Positions 1 to 8,748 are shown, counted from the first letter of the stretch. The stretch is DNA of 64,000 bases from Allobosea sp. LC85 (GCF_000735605.1 NZ_JPKG01000059.1:124001-188000); one strand, 5' to 3'. The notes: generated by a model not told the origin, from the sequence alone. Translations and numbers: made by a program.

Positions 1-629
1 CCGATCCGCCCTATGGCGGCCAACTCTACGAGGGCGCCCCGGACGCCGCCGGCGGTCCGAGCAACGCGAACGGCCGGCTCAATCCGCGGCTCGGCCAGCT
101 GGCCGGCATCGGCACCGCCAAGCGCGAGCTGCCGACGAACTGCTATCGCATCGACCCGTCCGGCCGCATCGACCGCGTCGTCACCGAGGAACAGGTGCCG
201 GACCCGAACGGGCTCTGCTTCTCGCCTGATTTCAAGAAGCTCTACATTGCCTCGACCGGAAAGGGGCCAGGCGATACCGGCCCCGGCGGCAAGGGCGACC
301 TGCATGTCTTCGATGTCGGCGCCGACAACAAGCTCGGCAATCAGAAGCTGTTCTCCGACTGCATGCTCGACGGCGTGAAATGCGGGCCCGACGGGGTGCG
401 CAGCGACGTCGATGGCAATCTCTGGGTGTCGAGCAATGCCGGCCGCGCCGTCGGCTATAGCGGCGTGCTGGTGTTCAATCCGGCGGGCAAGCTGATCGGC
501 CGCATCCGCCTGCCGGAGGTCTGCGGCAATGTCTGCTTCGGCGGGCCGAAACGAAACCGCCTGTTCATGGCTGCGAGCCAGTCGCTCTACGCGGTCTATG
601 TCAACACGCAGGGCGCCGGCCCGGGCTGA
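1..629 (+). CDS. SMP-30/gluconolactonase-like protein, 5' end outside the window
   Basis: The reading frame is open from the first bases of the window to the stop at 629, so only the C-terminal part (about 208 residues) is present. The motifs QVPDPNGLCFSPD, DGVRSDVDGNLWVSS and GNVCFGG are the repeated blade motifs of SMP-30/gluconolactonase/LRE beta-propellers, which use a bound divalent metal to hydrolyse sugar lactones or related esters. The upstream part (GGPSNANGRLNP) is also family-like. The substrate cannot be read from sequence. It converges on the MFS gene, with the 649-870 repeats between them. Confidence 0.8.
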   Translation, partial: DPPYGGQLYEGAPDAAGGPSNANGRLNPRLGQLAGIGTAKRELPTNCYRIDPSGRIDRVVTEEQVPDPNGLCFSPDFKKLYIASTGKGPGDTGPGGKGDLHVFDVGADNKLGNQKLFSDCMLDGVKCGPDGVRSDVDGNLWVSSNAGRAVGYSGVLVFNPAGKLIGRIRLPEVCGNVCFGGPKRNRLFMAASQSLYAVYVNTQGAGPG

Positions 630-648
630 CCGTTCGCCTCGTCGCGCC

Positions 649-870
649 AGATCATCGGACCGGATATCGTATCCGGGCCGATGATCTCATTCCTTGTGTT
701 TGCATCGACTTTCCCGAAAACCGCAATCCACTTTTCGGGCCGATGATCTAACGTTCTGTGTTTGCATCGGCTTTCCCGAAAACCGCAATCCACTTTTCGG
801 GCCGATGATCTAACGTTCTGTGTTTGCATCGGCTTTCCCGAAAACCGCAATCCACTTTTCGGGCCGATGC
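649..870. repeat. Palindrome plus three 62-bp tandem repeats (host intergenic repeat family)
   Basis: A 39-bp near-perfect palindrome (649-687, arms AGATCATCGG and CCGATGATCT) is followed by three head-to-tail 62-bp units. Their anchors GTTTGCATCG fall at 698, 760 and 822. Each unit contains the stem TTTCCCGAAAACCGC...TTTTCGGGCCGATG. The same motif recurs at 6587-6692 and 63299-63405. It lies between two convergent gene ends, so it could act as a bidirectional terminator or REP-like element. Confidence 0.85.
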
Positions 871-889
871 CTTAGCCGCCCCGCTGCGG

Positions 890-2467
890 CTATCGCGCGA
901 CCGGCGCGGGCACGGCGTCCGAGCCGCGCGCTTCGTCGTGCTGATCCGGGCCGCCACCGACGCCACGCAGCATCACGACCGCGAAGAGGCCGGCAACCAT
1001 CGCAAGCGCCGAACAGAGCCCGGCCGTGATGGCGAAGGAGCGCGTGAAGGCCGCACGTGCCGTCGCGAGCAGGTCGGCCCCGGCCGTTCCAGAGAGGTCC
1101 TTTGCAATGGTCAATGCGCCACCGAGCGTATCGCGCGCAGCAGCGGCAGCCTCCGGCGGCACTCCAGACGGCACGGCAAGGCCCATCTGATAGCGGTACA
1201 GCGCGGTCAGGACGCTTCCGAGTATGGCGATGCCGAGAGCGCCGCCGAACTCGGCGCTCGTTTCGGACAGGCCCGACGCCGTGCCGGCGCGTTCGGGCGG
1301 GACGCTGCCGACGACGAGATCGGTCGTCAGGGTGACGATCGGCGCCAGGCCCAGCGAGAGCAGCACCGTGCCGGCGACGATGATCATGGGCCCTTCGACA
1401 TGGCTGATTCCGGCCAGCGTCGCAAAGCCCAGCGCCGTCAGCGCAAAGCCGCCCGCCATGACATGCGCAGGGCTCGCGCTGCCGACGATACGGGGCGCGA
1501 GCATCGATCCGACGATGAAGCCAAACGCGGATGGCAGCGACCAGAGCCCGGCCTCGAGCGGCTTCATTCCCAGCACGAGCTGCAGATACTGAGCGGTGAA
1601 GAGGAAGCTGCTGAAGGCGATGAAGAAGCCGAGGATGTTGATCGTCAGCGCGGCGCTGAAGGCCCTGGAGCGAAACAGCGCCAGATCGACCAGCGGCTCG
1701 GCCAGGCGCGCCTGCCGGCGCAGGAAGAGGCCTGCAAGGGCCATCCCCGCCAGGATCACCATGGTGGGCAGCCGGCCCAGGCCGTCCTCGGCAATCCGCT
1801 TCAACCCGTAGATCACGGCGAGCACCGAAACGAGCGACATGGCAGCGCTTACAAGATCGAGCCTGCCGGCATTCGGGTCGCGGAACTCCGGCAGCAGCAC
1901 CGGTCCGAGCGCGAGCAGCAGCACCATCACCGGCACATTGATCAGGAAGACCGAGCCCCACCAGAAATGCTCGAGCATGACGCCGCCGACCAGCGGGCCG
2001 ATCGCGCCGCCCGCCGAGAAGCTGGCGATCCAGATGCCGATGGCCGCGGTCCGCTGGCGCGGATCGAGGAACATGTTGCGGATCAGGGAGAGCGTCGAGG
2101 GGGCGAGCGTCGCCCCCGCCACACCCAATATGGCGCGCGCCGCAATCAGCGTGCCGGCGCTATGAGCAAAAGCCGCCAGGATCGATGCCAGGCCGAACGC
2201 CGCCGCGCCGATGAGCAGAAGTCGACGCCGGCCGATCCGGTCTCCCAGCGTGCCCATGGTGATCAGGCAGCCGGCGATCATGAAGCCGTAGATATCGACG
2301 ATCCAGAGCAGCTGCGACGCACTGGGCCTGAGCTCCGCGCTGAGCTGCGGCACTGCGAGATTCAGGACCGTCAGATCCATCGAATAAAGCAGGCTGGGCA
2401 GCGCGATGACGGCAAGGCCGATCCATTCGCGCCGGCCGGCCCGAGGGGCTTGGTCGTGCATCGTCAT
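890..2467 (-). CDS. MFS drug exporter, DHA2 (EmrB/QacA) family
   Basis: A 525-residue, strongly hydrophobic integral membrane protein, the usual length for 14-helix DHA2 antiporters, which expel toxic compounds using the proton gradient. The family signature DRIGRRRLLL sits in the loop after helix 2, and LDPRQRTAAIGIW and GGAIGPLVGGVML match motif B/C regions. The first helix begins about residue 15 (WIGLAVIALPSLLYSMDLTV). Minus strand, 63 bp before the SRPBCC gene in the same direction, so possibly under the ArsR-type regulator further upstream. The substrate is unknown. Confidence 0.88.
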   Translation of the reverse strand: MTMHDQAPRAGRREWIGLAVIALPSLLYSMDLTVLNLAVPQLSAELRPSASQLLWIVDIYGFMIAGCLITMGTLGDRIGRRRLLLIGAAAFGLASILAAFAHSAGTLIAARAILGVAGATLAPSTLSLIRNMFLDPRQRTAAIGIWIASFSAGGAIGPLVGGVMLEHFWWGSVFLINVPVMVLLLALGPVLLPEFRDPNAGRLDLVSAAMSLVSVLAVIYGLKRIAEDGLGRLPTMVILAGMALAGLFLRRQARLAEPLVDLALFRSRAFSAALTINILGFFIAFSSFLFTAQYLQLVLGMKPLEAGLWSLPSAFGFIVGSMLAPRIVGSASPAHVMAGGFALTALGFATLAGISHVEGPMIIVAGTVLLSLGLAPIVTLTTDLVVGSVPPERAGTASGLSETSAEFGGALGIAILGSVLTALYRYQMGLAVPSGVPPEAAAAARDTLGGALTIAKDLSGTAGADLLATARAAFTRSFAITAGLCSALAMVAGLFAVVMLRGVGGGPDQHDEARGSDAVPAPVAR

Positions 2468-2530
2468 TGAAGGCTCCGGGGGGCGTTGCGGCCCCTTGGC
2501 AATGATGCCCCTTGCACTCGTCCGGCTCTG

Positions 2531-2971
2531 TCAGGAGAACAGCTGCTCCAGCTTGACCAGCGAGCCCGTCCAGCCATGCACATGGCGGCCGACGGCGGCC
2601 TCATCGAAGAACTGCTCGTGAAGCAGCGTCAGGATGGTGACATCTCCGTCCGGCTTGAGGGTCACCGTCACGCGCGAGACGCGCTCCGGCGTCGATATCC
2701 AGGCCCAGCTGAAGACGAGGCGCTCGTTCTCGACGACCTCGTGATACTCGCCGGACACCTGATGCAACTCACCGTCGCTGCCGCGCATCGAGATGCGATA
2801 ATGGCCGCCGACGCGCGCATCGATCTCGGCTTTCTCGGCCCGGACGTTCTCCGGCCCGAACCAGCGCGCGAGCAGTTCCGGTTGCGTCCAGGCGCGGTAA
2901 ACCTCGGCCGGCGTCGCATTGAGCCGTCGCTTCATCGTCAGGCTGGGAGCGGCCTCGACCTTCTTGTCCAT
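2531..2971 (-). CDS. SRPBCC/AHSA1-domain protein
   Basis: A 146-residue single-domain protein. The motifs ATPAEVYRAWTQPELLARWFGPE near the N-terminus, VGGHYRISMRG in the middle and HEQFFDE...GWTGSLVKLEQ at the end are typical of the activator-of-Hsp90 (AHSA1-like) SRPBCC family, a cavity-forming fold that binds hydrophobic ligands. It lies 21 bp after the ArsR-like gene in the same direction. This regulator plus SRPBCC pair is common in proteobacteria. No ligand or enzymatic role can be assigned. Confidence 0.85.
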   Translation of the reverse strand: MDKKVEAAPSLTMKRRLNATPAEVYRAWTQPELLARWFGPENVRAEKAEIDARVGGHYRISMRGSDGELHQVSGEYHEVVENERLVFSWAWISTPERVSRVTVTLKPDGDVTILTLLHEQFFDEAAVGRHVHGWTGSLVKLEQLFS

Positions 2972-2992
2972 GAATCTGCTCCGGTCGATCGA

Positions 2993-3379
2993 TCAGGTCT
3001 TGTCGCTGGTCTTATGTGGCAGAGCGCCGTGATCAGCCTCCCGATCCTTGCGCGGGCGGTTGAAATAGGCCTCGAGCGCATCGAGCTTTTCGCGCCAGAA
3101 GCGCTCATAGCGGCGCAGCCACCCCATAGCTTCCTCCATCGGTGCGGCATTCAGACGGCACGACACCGTGCGGCCTGTCTTTTCCCGCGTGATCAGCCCG
3201 GCGTCCGACAGCACGTCGAGATGCTTCATGATGGCCGGCAGCGTGACCGGAAAGGGGCGCGCCAGATCGCTGACCGAGACGGCATCCGCCTCTTCGAGCC
3301 GCGCCAGAAGCGCCCGCCGCGTCGGGTCGGCCAAGGCGGCAAAAGTGCGATCGAGCGAGGGCTCTTGATACTTAACCAT
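2993..3379 (-). CDS. ArsR-family winged-helix transcriptional regulator
   Basis: A 128-residue protein. LDRTFAALADPTRRALL is the classic ArsR helix, and SVSDLARPFPVTLPAIMKHLDVLSDAGLI the helix-turn-helix and recognition helix (about residues 34-63). The wing follows (REKTGRTVSCRLN). There is no cysteine metal-binding pair of the ArsR/SmtB type, so it is probably one of the non-metal members that partner SRPBCC genes. A palindrome overlapping its start codon suggests autorepression. First gene of a probable operon with the SRPBCC and perhaps the MFS genes. Confidence 0.88.
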   Translation of the reverse strand: MVKYQEPSLDRTFAALADPTRRALLARLEEADAVSVSDLARPFPVTLPAIMKHLDVLSDAGLITREKTGRTVSCRLNAAPMEEAMGWLRRYERFWREKLDALEAYFNRPRKDREADHGALPHKTSDKT

Positions 3380-3390
3380 TCAGTTAAGTA
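3369..3390. promoter_or_regulatory. Palindromic operator over the ArsR-type gene start
   Basis: TACTTAAC and GTTAAGTA form a perfect 8-bp inverted repeat with a 6-bp spacer. It spans the start codon (3377-3379) and the bases just upstream. The AT-rich symmetry in a GC-rich region and the position are what an autoregulatory ArsR-family site looks like. No binding data; inferred from position and symmetry. Confidence 0.55.
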
Positions 3391-3522
3391 TAGACACAGG
3401 CGCGTGCTGCGTCAAGCACGCTTGGTCCATCGCGAGCAGGCGCTGGCCAGGCCTGATCTCCGGGGACATCCGATAGACCCGAGCTTTCGGCCCGGCTTGG
3501 TGCAACCGGAAACCCGACAGCG

Positions 3523-3861
3523 TTACGAAGCGACGAGCTGATTGATCTTCGCGGCCATGATGAAGTCGTTCTCGTGCAGGCCCTTGATCTTGTGGGTGTG
3601 CAGCGAAATGGCGGCGTAGCCCCAGCCGAAACAAATGTCGGGATGATGCCCCTCGTCTTCTGCCAGCTCGCCGATCCTGTCGATGAAATCGAGCGGCTTG
3701 CGAAAATCCGCGAACGTGAACCTGCGGCGCAGCAGGCGCCCCTCCTCCGCAAGCTCCCACCCCGGTGTCTGCGGCAGATAGGTCGCGGCTTCCTCCCGCG
3801 TCAGCGGCGGCACGCCGCCGCGGCACGGCGTACAGGTTTTCCGGGTAATGTCTTCAGCCAT
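3523..3861 (-). CDS. phhB: 4a-hydroxytetrahydrobiopterin dehydratase (pterin-4a-carbinolamine dehydratase)
   Basis: A 112-residue protein matching the PCD/DCoH family over its length. LTREEAATYLPQTPGWEL opens the fold, and the active-site block EDEGHHPDICFGWGYAAISLHTH contains the conserved HHPD histidines. The enzyme dehydrates 4a-hydroxy-tetrahydrobiopterin to recycle the cofactor of aromatic amino-acid hydroxylases. A cysteine-bearing N-terminal extension (KTCTPCRGGVPPL) is seen in some bacterial members. No hydroxylase gene lies nearby. Monocistronic by spacing; the gap to CapA (3862-4053) shows no gene. Confidence 0.9.
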   Translation of the reverse strand: MAEDITRKTCTPCRGGVPPLTREEAATYLPQTPGWELAEEGRLLRRRFTFADFRKPLDFIDRIGELAEDEGHHPDICFGWGYAAISLHTHKIKGLHENDFIMAAKINQLVAS

Positions 3862-4053
3862 GACAACCTCTCCCTTTATGCCAGTGCAGCCTCGCCAGCC
3901 TTGCCAGTGGCAGCCTCGCGCTTCGTGCCCGACGGGGTCGCCTCGCGGCAGTCGGCCCGGTCATCCCCGTGCCGCAATCCCGCACGATCCGTCGCGCCTT
4001 CGAGCAGATCGCCTGCCCGCGGTTGGCAGCCGCAGGCCTCGGCGGCGCTCACT

Positions 4054-5148
4054 TTACGGTGTCGGCCAGGACAGCGCGAGCCTGCCCCCTGGCGCCGGCA
4101 CGACGCGCGTACCAAACGGACGACTCTCCCGGTCCAGTGTCTGCTGCAACCAGGCAACGTCCTGCTCTGCAGCCCGGGCGAGCCGGAAGCTGCGGATCCG
4201 AAACGGCACAAGCTCGAGCGCGACCAGATCCGAGTGGGGATCGAGAGTGGCAATATACATCACCGCCAGATGAGGCCGGAATTCCTCGTGACCCCGGATG
4301 CCTTCATAATCGTTCAGGAAATCGCCGCAGCCATAGAGAATCAGCCGGTTCCGGTAGACCTCGATGGCCTTGGGGTGATGCGATGAATGGCCATGAATGA
4401 CGGCAATGTCCGCCCGGTCGATCAGTTCATGGGCGAGCCGCCTCTGCTCATCCGGGATGCGGTAGCCCCAGTTCGGTCCCCAATGGACAGAGATCACCAC
4501 CACATCGTTGGCGCATCTCGCTACAGCGACCAGATCGGCGATCGCCGCGGCGGTCGCGCTGGACAGCCCGGGCAGAAGGTTCACCCCGGCCTCATTCTGG
4601 CTCACTGCCCATTGCCGGGGCACGCCGCTTGTCTCCGAAGCGAATGAGAAGACGAGCACCCGCCTCGCATCGGCGGCAGCCAGGACCGCCGGAGCGCTCG
4701 CCTGTGCTGCATCACGCCCTGCCCCTGTGGTCCTGATCCGCAAGCGCTCCAGTGTTGCGAGCGTCTCGCGCAGCCCGGCGCGGCCCCAATCGAGGACGTG
4801 ATTGTTGCCGAGCACGCAGCAGTCGATCCCCGCGGCGGTCAGACAATCGGCATTCTCGGGGCTCATCCTGTAGTTGATGCCCTTGGCGACATAGGCGTCG
4901 CTGCGCGTGATGCTGGTCTCGAGGTTGATGATCCGCGCATCGGCCTGCTTCAGCTCCTGCAGCGCCGCCCCCCAGATATAGGCCGGGCTGACGGGTGCGG
5001 GTATTGGCCCGTGCGCCTCCTCCGCCAACCGCAGATAGTCGATGGCCGATTGCACATAGCGCTCATGTAGGCGCGGGGCGCACGGACAGGGCAGCGCCTG
5101 ATCGATGCCGCGCCCCGTCATCACGTCCCCGCAGAGAACAATCCGCAT
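4054..5148 (-). CDS. CapA-family metallophosphatase-fold protein
   Basis: About 364 residues from the ATG at 5148, which starts directly at MRIVLCGDVMTGRG, the first motif of CapA/PGA_cap proteins. A TTG nine codons upstream is less likely. Further motifs are NLETSIT, GINYRMSPEN, LGNNHVLDWG, VISVHWG and VIHGHSSHHPK, the metal-ligating set of the calcineurin-like PGA_cap domain. Family members are linked to poly-gamma-glutamate capsule production, but no CapB/C genes are adjacent, so the role here is open. No signal peptide is seen. Confidence 0.82.
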   Translation of the reverse strand: MRIVLCGDVMTGRGIDQALPCPCAPRLHERYVQSAIDYLRLAEEAHGPIPAPVSPAYIWGAALQELKQADARIINLETSITRSDAYVAKGINYRMSPENADCLTAAGIDCCVLGNNHVLDWGRAGLRETLATLERLRIRTTGAGRDAAQASAPAVLAAADARRVLVFSFASETSGVPRQWAVSQNEAGVNLLPGLSSATAAAIADLVAVARCANDVVVISVHWGPNWGYRIPDEQRRLAHELIDRADIAVIHGHSSHHPKAIEVYRNRLILYGCGDFLNDYEGIRGHEEFRPHLAVMYIATLDPHSDLVALELVPFRIRSFRLARAAEQDVAWLQQTLDRESRPFGTRVVPAPGGRLALSWPTP

Positions 5149-5233
5149 CACGCCGATCAGGCGCAGCCACGGCAACCGCTTAGAATGCTCGTGCCCCGCG
5201 CGCCTGCCTCACCATGCCGAAAAGAGGAGGCGT

Positions 5234-5264
5234 GATGATCGCCACCGCCCCAGGCGATCATCAC
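5234..5264 (-). terminator. Perfect 11-bp stem-loop downstream of the alcohol dehydrogenase
   Basis: TGATGATCGCC and GGCGATCATCA pair perfectly around a 9-nt loop. On the minus strand it is followed by a CCTCCTCTTTTC run, so it could end the dehydrogenase transcript before CapA. The 240-bp gap holding it shows no convincing gene. Confidence 0.45.
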
Positions 5265-5415
5265 CGCTCATAAACTCCGACCAGAACCGCCTCGGCGAGC
5301 AGGTGCTTGCGGGCCTCCTTCTCAACCTGCCGCGCCAACATTACGCCAAATCCCGCGACAGAGCCTCCTCAAACCGCTCTGCGAGATGCACATGGGCAAT
5401 GGCGGTAACAGCCAG

Positions 5416-6399
5416 TCAAGGCACCAGCACCGCCGCACCCTGGAACCGACCTGCCCTGAGATCGGCGAGCGCCTCGTTTGCCCGTTCGAGCGGATAGACA
5501 GTGGTTGTGGTCTTCACGCCAGCCTTCGGCGCAATGGCGAGGAATTCAACCGCGTCCTGCCGGGTGAGATTGGCGACGGAGACGAGCTGCCGTTCCTCCC
5601 ACAGAAGCCGATAGGGAAACTGCGGAATGTCGCTCATGTGGATGCCGCCGCAAACAACCCGGCCGCCCTTGCGGACGGCCCGCAAGGCGTTCGGAACGAG
5701 CGCGCCGACCGGCGCGAAGATGATCGCGGCATCAAGCAATTCGGGCGGACCGGCGTCCGGACTGCCAGCCCAGCGCGCACCGAGCGAGAGCGCCTGCACC
5801 TGCGCCGCCTCGTCGCCGAACCGCGTGAAAGCAAAGACCTCGCGGCCTTGCCAGCGGCAGATCTGCGCGAGAATATGCGCGGCGGCGCCGAAGCCGTAGA
5901 GACCGATCCGCTTTCCCTCGCCGGCCATCCGCAGCGAGCGCCAGCCGATCAGCCCGGCGCACATCAGCGGCGCCGCCGCAACCGGGTCGTCGAAGCCGAT
6001 CAGCGGAAACGCAAAGGCGGCATCGGCCACGACATGGCTCGCGAAGCCGCCATCGCGCGTGTAGCCGGTGAAGACGGGTTCGTCGCAGAGGTTCTCGCGG
6101 CCGGAGGCGCAATAGGGACAATGGCCGCAGACACGCCCGAGCCAGGGGATGCCAACGCGCATGCCGGGCACCGAGGTCAGGACGCCATCACCCACCCGGT
6201 CCACGATTCCGACGATCTCGTGCCCCGGCACGAGCGGCAAGCTGGGATGGGCAAGATCGCCATCGACCACATGAAGATCGGTCCGGCAGACTGCGCAGGC
6301 CTCGACCCGGACGCGGATCTCGCCGGCGCCGGGTTCCGGATCCGGCCGGATGTCGAGAGCCAGCGGTCGACCGACCGCGTGGAGTACCATGGCCCTCAT
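5416..6399 (-). CDS. Zinc-dependent alcohol dehydrogenase, MDR family
   Basis: About 327 residues from ATG 6399, chosen because an AGAGG lies about 9 nt upstream; a TTG at 6408 is the alternative. Catalytic-zinc ligands are in CAVCRTD and GHE. The structural-zinc loop CGHCPYCASGRENLC has the C-x2-C-x2-C-x7-C spacing. A Rossmann segment (IGLYGFGAAAHILAQI, about residue 165) has GFGAAA in place of the usual GxGxxG. Related to AdhP/AdhA-like dehydrogenases that oxidise short alcohols with NAD(P). Its physiological substrate is not inferable. Confidence 0.87.
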   Translation of the reverse strand: MRAMVLHAVGRPLALDIRPDPEPGAGEIRVRVEACAVCRTDLHVVDGDLAHPSLPLVPGHEIVGIVDRVGDGVLTSVPGMRVGIPWLGRVCGHCPYCASGRENLCDEPVFTGYTRDGGFASHVVADAAFAFPLIGFDDPVAAAPLMCAGLIGWRSLRMAGEGKRIGLYGFGAAAHILAQICRWQGREVFAFTRFGDEAAQVQALSLGARWAGSPDAGPPELLDAAIIFAPVGALVPNALRAVRKGGRVVCGGIHMSDIPQFPYRLLWEERQLVSVANLTRQDAVEFLAIAPKAGVKTTTTVYPLERANEALADLRAGRFQGAAVLVP

Positions 6400-6586
6400 C
6401 GCGCTCAATCCTCTGGCGCCCCTTCCAACGCGCGTCCGCTCTGGCTGTTCCTAACCTGCAGCGGAGGCTCACCGGGTGGAAGCACCACCGTTCCCGACAT
6501 CGGCTCGATCCAGACGCACCCAGCCGTGAGCCCCTCCAGGAATGCAATGGTCGCCGACTTCTGGTTTCCGGACCGAAAGTGACTTC

Positions 6587-6692
6587 TAAAGCATCGGCCC
6601 GAAAAGTGGATTGCGGTTTTCGGGGCAAAGCCGATGCAAACACAAAAAGGTTAGATCATCAGACCGGATACGATATCCGGTCCGATGATCTA
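6587..6692. repeat. Host intergenic palindromic repeat, copy 2
   Basis: Contains the same pieces as the copies near 0.65-0.87 kb and 63.3 kb: GCATCGGCCCGAAAAGTGG, ATTGCGGTTTTCGGGGCAAAGC, TGCAAACACA, then the palindrome GATCATCAGACCGGATACG/ATATCCGGTCCGATGATC. Its last bases overlap the stop codon of the MucR-family gene (TAG at 6692-6690). It sits where the MucR and dehydrogenase transcripts are separated. Confidence 0.85.
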
Positions 6693-7166
6693 GGCGGCTT
6701 TCTTTCCGCGGCCACGCGGCTTCGGCTGCGGGGGCGGCGCGGACTTCGTGTCGTGTCCCATGCGCATGCGGCCAAGACCAATGGTCTTGGCCAGTTCTGA
6801 GCGTTTCTTGGCGTAGCTCGGGGCAACCATGGGATAATCGCGGGGAAGATCGTATTTCTCGCGATACTGCTCAGGCGTCAGGCCCCGGCCAGACAGGTGC
6901 CGTTTCAGCGCCTTGTAGCGCTTCCCGTCTTCAAGCGAGATCAGATACTCGTCGGTAATCGACTTCTTGATCGGAACGGCTGGGACAACCGCGCGGATCT
7001 CTTCCACCGGGCTCTTGCCTGCGGCGGACTCAGACACAGCCGCATGAACACTTCTGACAAGGCCGGGAAGCTCGTCTGCCGGAACCGAATTGTGGCTGAC
7101 ATACGCAACGACAATATTAGCGGTCAGTTCGATATAGTTGGGTGCGACAGTTTGGGCTTCGGTCAT
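6690..7166 (-). CDS. MucR/Ros-family transcriptional regulator lacking zinc ligands
   Basis: 158 residues from ATG 7166, which has a GGAGG about 7 nt upstream; the longer frame to 7247 has no such site. The signature PMVAPSYAKKRSELAKTIGLG and KALKRHLSGRGLTPEQYREKY identify the MucR/Ros family, global DNA-binding regulators of exopolysaccharide, motility and virulence genes in Rhizobiales. Where family members normally have Cys in the first ligand position and HLRTH in the finger, this protein has SLEDGK and HLSGRG. It may therefore fold without zinc. The tail is lysine/proline-rich. Confidence 0.88.
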   Translation of the reverse strand: MTEAQTVAPNYIELTANIVVAYVSHNSVPADELPGLVRSVHAAVSESAAGKSPVEEIRAVVPAVPIKKSITDEYLISLEDGKRYKALKRHLSGRGLTPEQYREKYDLPRDYPMVAPSYAKKRSELAKTIGLGRMRMGHDTKSAPPPQPKPRGRGKKAA

Positions 7167-7507
7167 ATCCGTTGCCTCCATTTTTCTTGATGACCCACGG
7201 AGTTTTCCACGGGCACCGTGCCCGACATTATAGAAACAACCAAACATGTTCGCAAGAAGAATTACTTTTAAACTCAGACGGCGCTCCTATTTTTAGAAAA
7301 CTTTCCCTTGCGTTTCGGTCAATTATATCGGTTTTATACTATACAGATCAACGCTAAAACCAGAAGTTGCAATACATCAGGCGCTGAGGGGATTTCAGAT
7401 TTCACTCCGGCATGGCGATGCGACCGTCGTGTTGCACCGCTGGAACACTCCGCCCAATTGGCTCGACCACGCTGCCGCCGACCCCACTGGCTGGCGACAG
7501 CGATCAT

Positions 7508-7532
7508 CCCTAAGCTCGCGGAGAGCTTAGGG
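7508..7532. terminator. Perfect 10-bp stem-loop in the MucR-cupin gap
   Basis: CCCTAAGCTC and GAGCTTAGGG pair around a 5-nt loop. There is no T-run on either side, so it may be a structural or attenuator hairpin rather than a classical terminator. The 7167-7860 gap otherwise holds the AT-rich MucR promoter region (about 7190-7380) and a possible decayed gene (7560-7690). Confidence 0.35.
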
Positions 7533-7559
7533 CAGGCCCTCAACGCCCGATCCGTCCGC

Positions 7560-7690
7560 CTATTTCAGGCTCGCGCCGATCCGCAGCACCTCTTCCGCTT
7601 CCCTGATCCGGACAGCCAGCGTTGCGGCAACCCAATCTGGCAGGTTGCGCTCGAGCTGACGGAGAAAGAATAAGCGAGGGGATCCGCCAT
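7560..7690 (-). pseudogene. Possible frameshifted remnant of a small gene
   Basis: An ATG at 7690 opens MADPLAYS, and one frame over the minus strand reads FFLRQLERNLPDWVAATL and AVRIREAEEVLRIGASLK to a stop at 7560-7562. The second part has protein-like composition and codon use, but no start of its own. The two halves would join by a single-base shift near 7665-7670. No family is recognised. It could also be a chance open frame. Confidence 0.25.
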
Positions 7691-7860
7691 GTGCGGTGAC
7701 GTTGCCCCGCAGTCCTGATCCCGAGATCGATTTCAATCCCAACTGGATCGGGACTCGGGGATCGAAAACCGGCGACCCGTACGGTGCGGCGAACTTCGGT
7801 TTTCCTTGCAACAGGCGCTGCTACAGGTGGAGCGCTTCATCCGGCGCCACGCCATCGCAC

Positions 7861-8277
7861 TCAATCCGGCACATAGCGCCGGGACAGTTCGCTGCGATCG
7901 TCATAGGACGCTTCGAAGATGGATGCGGCCAGGGTGGCGCGCACATGCAGGATGCCGGCGCCGACATTCCTGAAGCCATGGCGGGCGCCGGCCGGAATCA
8001 GCACCGACTGATTGGCCGTCACGGTCCTGGTCTCGTCGCGCAGGGTGATCTCGGCCGTCCCCTCGATCACTTCGAGCACCTCCTCGACGGCATGAAGGTG
8101 CATCGGCGCCCCCAACCCGGGGTCGCAATACTGCTCGAAGATGCAAAGCTGCCGGCTCTGGACCCTCGCCGAAACGCGCATCAGCGTCCTCACCCCGTCG
8201 CGCCAGTGTTCCTGCGGCTGGGTGGCGTGATCGAGGATATCCATGGCGCTGCACTCGTTCCCAGTCGGAGCACCCAT
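7861..8277 (-). CDS. Cupin-domain protein
   Basis: A 138-residue protein (127 if it starts at ATG 8244). The cupin motif 1 is APMHLHAVEEVLEVIEG, with the His/His/Glu metal set, and motif 2 ends in PAGARHGFRNVG. The start at 8277 directly abuts the stop of the upstream thioesterase gene (TGA-ATG), which argues for coupled translation and for the longer form. Single-domain cupins of this kind are metal-binding beta-barrels with varied roles. No substrate can be named. Confidence 0.8.
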   Translation of the reverse strand: MGAPTGNECSAMDILDHATQPQEHWRDGVRTLMRVSARVQSRQLCIFEQYCDPGLGAPMHLHAVEEVLEVIEGTAEITLRDETRTVTANQSVLIPAGARHGFRNVGAGILHVRATLAASIFEASYDDRSELSRRYVPD

Positions 8278-8739
8278 TCAGTCGGACACGCCGTCGCGGC
8301 CGGCAATGGTCATGCAGGTCGCCGTCATCATCGCACAGAGCCTGGCCGCGCCGTCCTTCAGCGCGAAGACCTCGGCGGTGGCGAGCGTCAGGGTGCGGCC
8401 GGCCTTGACCACCCTGCCCTTCGCCAGCAGCCGTTCGCCGGCGGCAGGCGCAAGAAGGTTGATCTTGAACTCGGCGGTGAGGATGCCGGTGCCCGGCGGC
8501 ATCGTCGTCAGCGCCGCATAGCCTGCCGCCGAATCGGCGATCGTGGCGACCGCTCCGGCATGGACGAAGCCGTGCTGCTGGGTGAGATGGGCCGAAACCG
8601 GCAGCTCGATCTCGACCTCGCCGGGAGCGATCCGGGTAAGCCGGGCGCCGAGCGTCGTCATGAAAGCCTGCTTGCCGAAGCTGGCCTCGATGCGCCTGAC
8701 CACATCCGGATCCGAAGGCGACTGGTCAGGCTCGGCCAT
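8278..8739 (-). CDS. PaaI-type hotdog-fold thioesterase
   Basis: A 153-residue protein with the PaaI/YbgC-like motif QQHGFVHAGAVATIADSAAG (about residues 54-73), the hotdog helix that carries the active site, and AEFKINLLAPAAGERL in the strand after it. Such enzymes hydrolyse acyl-CoA thioesters. It lies 9 bp after dusA and is followed without gap by the cupin gene, so dusA, thioesterase and cupin look like one minus-strand transcript. After integration that transcript would start in phage DNA. Confidence 0.87.
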   Translation of the reverse strand: MAEPDQSPSDPDVVRRIEASFGKQAFMTTLGARLTRIAPGEVEIELPVSAHLTQQHGFVHAGAVATIADSAAGYAALTTMPPGTGILTAEFKINLLAPAAGERLLAKGRVVKAGRTLTLATAEVFALKDGAARLCAMMTATCMTIAGRDGVSD

Positions 8740-8748
8740 GGCAGACTC

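Noticed and set aside
824..2470. Long plus-strand open frame opposite the MFS gene
   Set aside because: Highly Arg/Gln/Asp-rich composition typical of antisense of a GC-rich membrane gene; the minus frame has clear transporter motifs.
5262..5341. Tiny open frames in the 5176-5415 gap
   Set aside because: Protein-like over fewer than 30 codons only, with no family or ribosome site; could be chance or a relic.
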